NCBI GenBank assembly: GCA_018524725.1
Contig: JAEUWP010000381.1
Location: 54,583-118,582 of the forward strand
Length of the DNA stretch: 64,000 nucleotides
Reading direction: 5' to 3'
Source: Podaxis mareebaensis
Taxonomy: Eukaryota; Basidiomycota; Agaricomycetes; Agaricales; Agaricaceae
Shown: one piece after another, positions 26,329 through 36,347 of the stretch
Layout of the letters: every line of letters begins with the position of its first letter
Position numbering within the stretch: the stretch's first letter is position 1
Translations under genes and position numbers: made by a program
The notes under the pieces: model-generated
Told to the model about the DNA's origin: nothing
Seen by the model: the letters and a program-made list of their open reading frames with translations, nothing else
The model's database searches: none

Positions 26329-27041
26329 GGGCCTTTTTCCTAGCATCTCTTTCTACCACGCATCTTTCATGGACTATCTTGAGGATCCAGCCAGGTCTCG
26401 AAGATTTTGCATCTGGGCGGATTGTGCCGTAGCACTGTGGGATGAATTATTGCGCAAGCTGAACCAGATTCGAGTAATCAACGACGGGCCAGACTCTGAG
26501 TGGTGCCCTATTTGTTAATTTATCACTCCATCTGAGTCCCACATTATTAGACCAGTATATTCCCGAGCTTGTCTACACCCGGCAGGACACAATGCACTTT
26601 TACAGTCCTGATGGTGATTGGTGGTTCAAACTTGTTCATGCACTTTTTGAGCTCCTTATGTCATCAATTGATTTGAATAACGACGTGCAAAGGCTCAAGG
26701 TTCTGATGAATCTTGACTTTAAAAGAATATCTTTCCTGAGGCCTACACTCCTTGGAGGTATAGAACTGCAGGTATTGTTGCAGAAATTAAGGAATTTCAA
26801 CTACATACACAAGCTCGTCACTTATATTCTCCCAGACCCCGCTAAAATCCCAACTTATTTGCTGTTTAAAGATCATTACTTTATCTCAATTTGCCCGAAG
26901 CGTCTTCGAGAAGTCGAAGCGGCCACCCACTTATGTAATTGGGTCTGGAGACAAGAAAGCTCTCCTCACAGAAAATTGTTATGGCCAGGTTACTCTTATC
27001 CCATGCTCCAAGCAACAAAAGATTCTGAAGCAGCTCTATGA
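26329..27041 (+). pseudogene. 5'-truncated NLR remnant (unit B)
   Basis: Only the C-terminal part of the NLR is present, from FPSISFYHASFMDYLEDP onward. The NACHT domain is absent because the duplication starts inside the gene. The intron donor is lost (ACTGTGAG in unit A, ACTCTGAG here). The last frame (26592-27041) ends later than in the parent gene, at GCTCTATGA. No start codon with a supported upstream exon is seen. Confidence 0.85.
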
Positions 27042-28064
27042 TATGCTTACGACGTCGCATCCAGTTGATGTTGACTCATCTTCATTACTCATTACACCGC
27101 CAACACAATGAGTTTGGCCACATGTATGTGTAAAGGAAATATATTCGTTAGTACACAGGGGTCTAAGTGCACATAACATACGAACATCTCAAAATATTGT
27201 TCCAAGCAAACGAGGGAGCTACGAGAGTGGCGGCGACGGCCAAGGAGGAAATCAGGTCTAAAACGGCCCCTCTAGGAGAGAACCTAGCACGCATATCGAA
27301 GACCCCGCAGAAGCAGTAGGAGAACTACCCACCTTTATCGACAGCATTAATGCAACCCTTATCGACATGCCAGAACTGAGGAACTTCTCCCTGTGTTTTA
27401 GCGAGGAGTAAGATGTTAACAGGGTTGGGCATGGAGTGGCAGGACACGCTCAAGAGGGCTGCGAATGACCATTGAGATGTAATGCGTGTGTTTTTGATTC
27501 AGCTTCGGTTGCTCTAATCCCTATTGTTGATATATAGTGTATCTTGTCCGTATTACCTGTAGTGCTTATTACTGTGTCAGAAACACCGGGCGACCCCCAA
27601 ACATCAGTACTGATGTTGAGAAGCTTGACTTGGGCGACTCCGGGGCACTAACGATTCATTGTTGGGTGAACATGAGGGGCTTTTCGGAAAATGTGTATGT
27701 CGAGCGTGAAAGGAACTATTCCCGGAAGGCAGCCATTATCACACCTCGGTGCTCGGCTGATTGTTTACACCCAAGGCAGGTAGGTAGGAAACTTCATTTC
27801 GGGCGCCAACGCTAACAGGCTGACCCTCGAAGTTTCGGACATCTGACCAAGCTCAGCATTGTCAAAAAGGCAACTGATCACACATAATATCTGAAACCAG
27901 ATTAATTTCATTAGAAACAGAAGGCACAGTAGAATTAAACGTTTCTAGAGTGGAGCGGAATGCAAGCCAAAAGGAAAGAACAAAAGAAAGGAAAAGAAAA
28001 AAAGACAGTGACAGTCTTGCAGGATCGATCACAGATCGACTGAAAGTGAGCTACCCAATGAATA
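27042..28064. other. Spacer in unit B
   Basis: This aligns with 20735-21813 of unit A, including the HIRA remnant listed separately and the copied HIRA flank. A 92-codon plus frame at 27537-27815 is not shared by unit A and is rejected. Confidence 0.5.
27401..27475 (+). pseudogene. HIRA 3'-end remnant (unit B)
   Basis: After TTTTAG the frame reads RSKMLTGLGMEWQDTL and ends NDH-stop. It is closer to the parent HIRA exon (LGVEWQDTL) than is the unit A remnant (LKMERRNML). The upstream intron similarity is shorter than in A. Confidence 0.82.
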
Positions 28065-29757
28065 TTACGCCGCCTTCTCTTCAGTTTCCGGTTCCTGAGG
28101 CTTCCCCGTTGACTCTTCTAAGGTCTCGGCTTTGGGATCCTTTAATGTTATCTCTACCTTACCAAAGAGGTGATCCTCGATCATCTGTCCAGGTAGGACC
28201 ATCTAAGAAGAAGCTTAGACATGATCATTTGAATATCTTGAGGTAAGATGCACCCAAAAGCTCTTCAATAATAACACTTTCTCCGTGCTCTTCAAGTCAG
28301 AGTTGTCGAGGACTTGAGTAGCATATGCTTTTGCTGTGATGAGGTTGACGACGCCGAAGACCCAGTGGTCTCCACTAGTAAGGCAGAACTTGAGAACTCG
28401 GCGCCCTTTGCGTCCATATCTTTGCCTGAGGGGATTTCGGCGGTTAGGATACTAATATCCCATAGCTCTGTTGGTATGACGTACGCCGCACAACATGTGG
28501 CAATCGCCTGAAACACGCCTGAACTAACTATGACCAGGAGGAATGTAAATGAGTCCTTAGTAACGCTGCATAATCGCCGGGGCAACGACTTACTGCTGCT
28601 CAGAGAAAACCATTCTCTTCGTTTGGCCTCTACGAAGAGAATCTCCCAGTCCAAACTGTCAGATGAGTCCATCAAGGACAATCTGTCCTCAAGATGTTCG
28701 GCAAGGTTTTGGTAGGTCCCTTGAACTTGAACTAGTCAGGTCGCAGACTATGCAAAGAGGAAGCGAAACATACACTCTCCGAGACCGAGAGTATCCAGAT
28801 CTTCTTCTCTGGTTTGTTCATACTGTTGACAGTATGGTAATCTACCATTTCTGGTGTTTTTGTAACTGATAATTGTCAGCAAGGCGTAGTCAACTTCTCC
28901 GGTGAGGTATGTCTTATGAACTTTCGTCCCGTCCGTGCGCTCGATCTTCACTGCTTCATGATTTGCGGTTATCCGGGCGAGCCAGAACTCTAGCCTGGAG
29001 GTGGTCGGGTGATGGTCAGCAAGCACATCGAAATGAGCATCAATCATCACCCTCGCTACACGTTCTGACTATAATAAACGTGTAAAAAGCAAGATAGTCG
29101 CTGTGAGAGGAAAATATTCACGGGACCGTGATAACGACGCCTCTTTTTCTTTAATTTGTCGTTCAAATCCCTGATATGCTCATCGTTGATAGGATAACGG
29201 TACATATGGAGTTTCTCGAGGCTGTTTGACTTGGAAACTTCCAGGATGTCGTTGATGGGATACCAAGCTAATACCTGAATGCCGAGTCTCTGGAAAGTAG
29301 CGGCAGTCTTGACGTCCGAGAGACTCATTGTCTTCACATTTGTGTCAATCAGTGACAAGTCGACCCATGGGTCATTACTTACTTTAAACGTATCCTCCAA
29401 ATAACTCCTGGTAACAACTCGCCGGACGAAGTCCCGCAAATGGTTGGGATTAAAGGATAGCGAGTACAGTGCATCGAGGTAACTATTGCGAGCCTTTTCA
29501 TCAGGCACGTTGCTTTGAATTTGATTTTTGACGGGTGTCAGAATTTTGGCTTCCAGTTCTCCTCGCGCTCGTTTGGTGCCCCATTCCTGGGCATTCTCCG
29601 TGATCAGCTTGTCGAGGCGCAACAGGAAGTCGGGACCGAGGTCTGAAACGTCGGAAGCCTTGAGGATTGAAGATGTATCTAGGAGGTAGAAGGATGCTCG
29701 TGAGCATTCGCATGGACAATATTCGTATGAGACGGCACCTTGAACTGGAGCTGCCAT
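28065..29757 (-). CDS. PD-(D/E)xK nuclease-like protein, copy B
   Basis: This paralogue of the 21814-23513 gene has the same eight-exon layout and nearly the same length. All predicted nuclease positions are kept: TGEVDYALL, ILFVEAKRREW, VFQAIATCCA and the FCLTSGDHWVFG strand. Differences cluster in a loop (SYKNTRNGRLPYCQQ in place of GYKDANNDTLPHCEL) and in the N-terminal helices. The first intron differs in length from copy A and a 1-nt indel lies before an AAG acceptor, yet the joined frame is preserved. Donors GTGAAT and GTGCAT are weaker than in A. There is no stop in the spliced frame, so I call it intact. Confidence 0.7.
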
Positions 29758-30095
29758 TTGACTATGTAGGAGTGGCAAGCACTATGTTCTCGGTGTGGTG
29801 GGGAGCTGCGCATTGGGAGACACATCCGTTAAATATCCAAATCCTGCCGACGAATTCTCTGTCTGTAGCATGCATTGCTCGAGCGGGATGGTCACCTCGT
29901 TTCTAAATCTTAACTCCTTCTGAGTGATCTGGCGAGTCCTGATTTATTGAATGTGATCGATGCGACATGATTTTGAATCCAGATGGAGGTAGAGAGATCA
30001 AATGACGTATTGGTCACGGATGGCGACAAGTGCAGACTGCACGCGTCGCGCACCTTTGCCCTCCCTTTGCCCTCAACGTTGTCGTCTCGCCCTCG
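29758..30095. promoter_or_regulatory. Shared divergent promoter region, copy B
   Basis: 338 nt, the same length as in unit A. ATGACGTAT is preserved, while neighbouring bases differ and small compensating indels are present (CCCTCCCTTTGCCCTC, for example). Confidence 0.5.
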
Positions 30096-31756
30096 ATGTT
30101 TTCTTTGTTCTACCATAAGCCTGTACTTGGCGTGCTGCGGAGAATCATACTCTGGCTCCTACCCCGCGTCTGGAAGCTGTTCCGCATCAAATGGTTCCAT
30201 GGTTCGAACTCCCAAAAGACAATCCAAACCTTGCCACTCGAAATATTATGCGAAATTTTCCGACACCTGGATAGCAGGGGGCTCCTTGCTACCAAGCTGG
30301 TACGCTCTACTAGTACTTCTAATTGACAACGTTGTCATTTACTTTTTCCAGACTTGCAGGGCGTTCTACCATGCTACACAGTCGCGACAGTTCTGGCAAC
30401 GTCTTGTCGAAACATGTCAGTCGCTAAGCGGTGGGTCGGAAATCGGCGAATCTGTGGAGGGACGTGCAGTTTCGGACCTTGAGCGGTGGGTTATACGGAG
30501 GCTGCGAGTTCATGAATCCTGGTTTCTGGATGCACCTCTTGCCTTTCGTGCCCGTCAAATCCAGTATCCGCAAGCGCCGACGATAAATCGTAGTAAGCTT
30601 CTTCCAGGTGGGCGGTGGCTCATAGCAAATACCCTGGAAGGCCAATTCTGGGCTTATGACCTTGACTCATCTTGCGCCGATCGCCGATTACTTTTTGATC
30701 CGGGAGAGTACGACAAAGAAGACAGAACGCGTGATAATCTCACGGCTTTCGCGGTCTGGGTTGGACCATCAGCGGAGACGCTGTCATTTCGTGTTGTTCT
30801 ATGGAGGATAGCGGGACCCACTGCAGGTGAGCTCTCAGTTAGCGAAAAGGGAACTAAGAATTAAGCATATTCATTCAGTGGGGCGTGTGACTAGGATGCT
30901 CATATATGAAGTGAATCTCCCGGAGAATGGAGAGATATCTGATTTCATGGCGAAACCGGTGTACGCCTCGCGCAGCTACCAAAACATAGGAAAACCTTGT
31001 GTAGGAATATCGGACAGATACTTGGCGGAAATACGGGCGGTTCGGAACGGAGATGGTAGCTTCCAGTTGGCGTTATTCTTCTGTCAGTACGTGACAGGTG
31101 AAAGCAATAACTCACTATTTGAAGTCCACGCAGAACTTGCTACCACTAAAATTCTGGTGCGTATCGCTAGGTTTTTGCTTTCTTGCGCTAACGTTTCGTA
31201 GTATCATATCTACATCACTCCTCGTGACCAAGTTGTGACAGCAGGCATGGACTTCATTGAGATTTACACTGTTCAACAAATTAAAAGCCTCGAAGCGCAG
31301 CAGAGACTATCACCTCTGCACAGGGTTCAGCTCGCTTCTCGCATCAATCACCTCGTGGGACCATTCCTTCATCAGAACTTCTTCTGGATAGCATCCGTTC
31401 TCGGTGGGGAGGAATTGCTATTGGTGCGACTACCTCAAGAAGCATCCGATCCTCCCCTGGTTACAACACTCGATCACCGCTCTGGGGAAATAGATGACAC
31501 ACTGGAGTGTGCTTTCTTCAACCAGACTGTGACTGTTGCCATACACTCCGATTGGACATTAGACATTCGAGCATACTCTTGGGATATGGAGCTGACCCAA
31601 TGTCATTTTCAAATTAAAAAATGTCAGCTTCGTGAGCTTCATGAGCATCATACTTCAGCAGAAGTGTTTAAGATAGTGGGTGTAGACACAACAACAGGTC
31701 GGGTTGTATTGCTACACCGCCATCACAAACTATGTATTGTTCTTGATACAAGATAA
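30096..31756 (+). CDS. F-box protein, copy B
   Basis: This paralogue of 23852-25508 has the same start (MFSLFYHK), F-box (IQTLPLEILCEIFRHLDSR), four exons and end (KLCIVLDTR). It is intact through all three introns. Substitutions are spread over the C-terminal region (for example RVVLLHRHHK for RVVLLHRHNK). It is the divergent partner of the copy B nuclease-like gene. Confidence 0.82.
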
Positions 31757-32156
31757 ACAACATCTCATATATATATTTCGACCACTTGTGTTTCCTCTAT
31801 TCTCCGAATCTTCCGCCCAATTTACCTCTTCGACCTATATCACGTCCGTATTCCACAGACGTTCCAAGCTCGTGAGACTCATTTCCGAATTTTTGCAGGG
31901 CCGATTCCGTTTTCCTTCGAACTTCGGGGCAGCTGCCAGACAAAAGATAGCCATATTTTCGAGATGTGCCCAAGACCTGCACAATGACCAGTCCAGAAGG
32001 GGACATTTTCAGAGGCTTCCAAACCTTTCTATACACCAGGTGAATTTCCGGTTCCACTAGAGCGTCGGTTTCTAAGTTCGGATATGCTCAGCGTACATCC
32101 TTGGGTGGGACGTGTTTTTCGACATGGGGCACTTTGTCTCGGTTCGTACAGAGAGT

Positions 32157-32404
32157 CTATACTGCTGATGTATTTTCATTGCCATTCCCTGAAGAGCAAC
32201 TGCATTCCATTCTTGCCACCAGGGCGAAGCTCTTGCGTGGATCATGGGTATACAACTTCAATCTCAGGCTCATAATGAGTTCGACGGCTCGGTCAAGAAA
32301 CGCTTCTTGACCGACATTGATCTGATTAACATTAGCTGTAGTAACGAGGAGCTGTAGAGAAACACAAGGCAGACAGTGGCCAAAAGCCGGCTGGGTCCTT
32401 ACAT
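32157..32404 (-). pseudogene. Broken copy of the small secreted protein (unit B)
   Basis: The ATG at 32402-32404 is followed at once by TAA (CAA in unit A). A short insertion near 32338 moves the later part to another frame. The rest still matches (FLDRAVELIMS, LYTHDPRKSF). Confidence 0.5.
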
Positions 32405-32622
32405 GGAAATTGAGAAGTTGACTATCGTAGTGAAAGGAGAGTGTGTCATGAGGAAGAAATGGGGTGATCCGTGTGCGACAAAGAGAACGAAATCTCAAGC
32501 AGTTGTAGATGAGATTAGATGAAAGGAACCAGGAAGAGACAAATCATTAGAATGAGTATCAGTTAATAGTCTTTGATGGCCGGGACTGGGATGACTTGCG
32601 AGTCTTCCTTCGATGCGGAAAG

Positions 32623-35228
32623 TTATGACGAAATCTGGAATAAATTAATTAAACATCCCTCTTTCAGGACTAAGTAAAACTTACCATTGACAAGACCTTC
32701 AACAACTCCTCATCAGAGGGCTTACAACCAAGCCCCGCCGACCTCCGGAAATTGGAAGACGACACAGCATCCCACTCCCACCCATCAAGAACATCAACCC
32801 CGGCTCTAGCGCGGTTCTTCACAATCTGGATCTGCTCAGATGTCATCATGCTCTCCAACCGTTCAAGCACCTCCGCTACACTTGGCCTCTGATCTGGATC
32901 ATGATTCCAACAATCTTCCAAAAGACGCCATGCCTCATCCGTCGCTTCCTCTACCATCTTTTCGGGCGGTGGCCGACTCGGCTGTTGACGAGAATTGAAC
33001 AACTTTAATGTGACGGCTTCAGCTCCTCTGATTTCGTAGAAGGGGATCTCGCCAGTAAGGATTTCGTACGCTGTAGATGCGAAAGAGTAGACGTCGGAGG
33101 CGGGCGTGGGCGAGCTGTCCTTGTCCAAGGCTTCTTGGAGAAAGAGTTCTGGGGCTTTCCATCGAGTTGTGCCACCACTACGTCCGGGCTCGGATCCAAG
33201 GGAAGACCAGGCCAGGATGTTGTCACCTAGCAGAGTGGAGAGGCCGAAGTCTGCAAGACAGGCGCGACCAGTGGATGTGACGAGGATATTATTGCCTTTG
33301 ATGTCACCGTGGACGATGTTGAGGCTGTGCAGGTACTGGAGGCCGCTGGCAATGTCATGAATCTGATTGATTGATGTTTTAAAAAAAGACTACGAAGCAC
33401 TGAGCAAAGGACAGGCTCACCAAAGGAATCCGAGGAACGTGGGGATTCTGCTTTAGGTAGTTCACGATATTGCCATTTTCCATCCACGGTGATACCAGTC
33501 CGAATCTATTCCTTCGAACCTCGTTGATATAAATACCGTAGAATGGTAAGATGTTTGGATGGGACAGTTGCCCCCATAATAGCGCTTCGTGAGAGAGCAT
33601 CTGATGTAAAAATCGGTTCGGCTGCGCATAACAAAAATCAAGACAGCATTAACTTGCCTTGAGCAAGGGTTGTGTAGGCATCCGCTGGTACGTTCTTAAC
33701 AGCTTGAGACAAACCACTTGGTCGTGCGACATAGCTTTCCAAACGTTCCCATAGCGTCCTTCATCGACCGCGTCACTTCCGAGCATCTCAACGCTGTTGA
33801 GTTTGAAACAACGAGGATACAATCCAGACCTTGTAGATAGGCGGGTCAGGGCTTTGAGGATGATCGCTCGATCTGGTCCTCGCAGCGAGGAGGAGTCCAA
33901 TACCTATGAAACCGAATCAGTAACGAGCGATAGGAGAAGGAGATCCGAGGGACTGACAACTTGCAGGGAATCCAAAATCTGCTGAGCTTCGTCGCCCCGA
34001 TACGCGAGAAGAGCCCTGTACTTGGCTTGGTCTTGGAGGACATCTGTTGCGAGCTTTCGCATCAGTCGATCTGTGACGCTGTTACACGAGGACCTGTAAG
34101 ACTAGGAGAGGTATCATTTTACATCAAGAACCTACGAAGGCTGCGTGTGTGTGTCACGACTGCTATCTGACGAAGCAATTGGTTGTTTGGTTCCTTGAGC
34201 ATCTGTTGACAAGATAAATTAGACCGGCCCAAGATACTGGTGGAAGGGTTGATCTGACCTCGGGAAAATGTATTAGCCCTCACGCGAGAAACCCCCGTGA
34301 CTATCGAAAGTCGAGGTCGGAGGGTCTTTGCTGGAGCGGTTCCCTGTGAGGGTTCAAGCTGTGAGGGACTTGGCGGGGTGCTTGAAGTTCCGTGTGAATC
34401 CGAGCTTGACTCTAAGTCTTGGGGACCCCCGTTGACAACCCGAAAACGACGCAAGGGCGTCAGCGGTGCAATGTCCGGATGGGGTCGGGTCGTGGGAGGG
34501 GGTGAGGAGAAAGAAGATGCATAAGAAAGCAGAGTATCATCTGTTCTGTAATCCACTTGAAGACCAGTTCCTGGTACGTTGAGACTGTCGCCTGGAGTGG
34601 GATTGATCGGGTACTCCCACAAAGGGAAAGGTGTGATCGTAGTCTCCAGCGCTCGAAGGGAGCTGTCTTCCGAATCACTCTCCACGAACTTCTGGTTCTG
34701 GGCAAGTGATCCGGGAACGTCGTCGTCTGGAGTTTCTAATTCAGGAGTATCTGGGGTAAAGGGGGTGAAAGGTGTGTAAGGAGTGTGGGGCGTGAGTGGG
34801 CTAGCCTTCGATGGACGTCGTGGCTCTCGAGGTCCAAAAAACGATACGCGGGAGTCAGCAGCAGATGCGGGGCCGGAGGAGGTTTCAAGGTGGGGTAACC
34901 GGGGTCGGTGAAGTTCAAGTACATGCTGCCACCTTTGCTCCGTCTCCAAATCCAGGCCCCTACGACGGTCCGCTCTGTTTGGCGAGTTAGCCTGCAGGGT
35001 GCTATCGCTACCAGCATATTCCGACAATGAAATTACGAAGAGACGGTCCGCGAATGAGTCCGAGGCGTCGCGGGTGCCATCCAAATCGTCCTTCGTCATC
35101 GTCGTGCGTCTGCTTGTTCCAGCAATAGGTGGTCTGGGTCCGCCTCTCCAAGTGCTCCGCCCGTATGCGGGATCGTATTGCATATAACCGTGAGTGTCAG
35201 GGGATTCAGGGGAAGAGGAAGTGGCCAT
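32623..35228 (-). CDS. Serine/threonine protein kinase (TKL-like) with a long disordered N-terminus
   Basis: Roughly 740-770 residues in six or more exons. The first 360 residues are Ser/Thr/Pro-rich with a TPHTPYTPFTPFTPDTP run, which offers many proline-directed phosphosites. A helical segment follows (VTDRLMRKLATDVLQ). The kinase domain has a glycine loop GRYGNVWKA, lysine in VVCLKLLR, catalytic loop IVHGDIKGNNILV, ADFGLST, and GTTRWKAPE before the APE helix. HGDIKGNN and GTTRWKAPE are typical of the expanded agaricomycete TKL-like kinases. The C-terminal lobe ends with DPDQRPSVAEVLERL. The final exon is only ISS-stop, after GTAAGT..TTCCAG. Its 3' end lies about 50 nt from the tandem duplication. 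All key catalytic residues are present. Confidence 0.9.
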
Positions 35229-36347
35229 CCTACACCAGGTGGAGGACGAAGGATGTTAGGCTCTTGACATGCTCTCTTTATGAGGAATCCTCGCACCGCC
35301 GTAGCGAGAAGATCTACACCTATTTTTGTGTGCGAGCATGTAGATGGCGGCATGCGCAGCCATTTATGACGCGTGATACCCCATTATACCCGAACCAGCG
35401 CATAAATCCGTTGACAAACAGAGAGCGACCTACTCGCATCAGCTCTCGTGATCATGGCGACCCCATGACAGGGGCTTACCCAGATAAATCTGTGGACGGC
35501 CAAGTGACAAGGAAGCGCACAAAATGCGTGCTTTGAAGCCTCTTATGCCGTACATCTTCACACGACAATATCTGGTATGCATACGCCGATGTCGGGAGAG
35601 AACAGCCTTGAGATCCAAGGTCTTATGAGCATGCCAATTATCTAGGCAATGTTTCCAAGTCAGGTCATAGCAGCGGATGTGGGGTCTTTGGATAACGATT
35701 CAGACTATGATTGGTTGAGAGGAGAAAAACTCCCAGTAGCAACAGCTTAACCTCACCTGTTCAGCAGCTCCGGGAGACAGAATCAAAGCGAGAATCCGAT
35801 GATGGCAACCATCCCTGCGGCGTAGGACGGTGAGGCGATGACGCGGTTGGTAGTAAGGCAGCTGTTAGTCGGCCGAAGAGTCTACATTGCTCACTGGAGA
35901 TTCTCGCGATTGATCCGCAAAGGACTCGTACAAGCCGACTGCAGGTGTAGAATCCAGCAACATGACATAGATGACCATCCATCTGCATCAGAATCAGCAG
36001 GACACGGGGACATGCGCCCAAGTTGATGAGGCATGATCAACCAGCATGAGTCCAAGACATGAGCGCCTAGACTCTCACTCCACGGTCATAGAAGGTTAAG
36101 TAGGTGCACAAAAATACGAGAAAAAAGGCAGAAATAATGTTCGATGTCCAGGGGATTTTATATCAGATGTAACGAGCACGGCCATCAAGGGAAGGCTGGG
36201 GGAAGAGGAGAGGAAGGGAAAGTGGTCAATGCGTAGGTGCCAGCGGACTTTCAATGGTTATGCAAGCCAAACTTGAACTTTAGTCAGTCGCGTCAAATTC
36301 AACCATCCCCCCTTCTTTTCCCTCCTCCCTCCCACACCCCCCTCACA
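35229..36347. other. Intergenic, no gene recognised
   Basis: Divergent spacer between the kinase and the PARP-type zinc-finger gene. Frames of 60-135 codons at 35129-35536 and 35761-36021 lack motifs and overlap on both strands. Confidence 0.45.

Larger units (their letters stand above)
26329..32575 (+). repeat. Tandem segmental duplication, unit B
   Basis: Direct repeat of 20029-26328. The junction with unit A reads AATAGCCCTTGGGCCTTTTT. The unit ends at AATAGTCTTTGATGGCC, next to the 3' end of the kinase gene. GGCC is shared by both original ends, fitting microhomology-mediated duplication. Confidence 0.93.

Noticed and set aside
26329..27041. Unit B NLR sequence as a second working NLR
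   Set aside because: It lacks the NACHT domain and a start, and has lost the intron donor (GTGAG to CTGAG).
20029..32575. Considered whether the 6.3-kb unit is a transposon
   Set aside because: No terminal repeats, target-site duplication, transposase or reverse transcriptase; it is a segmental duplication containing parts of host genes.
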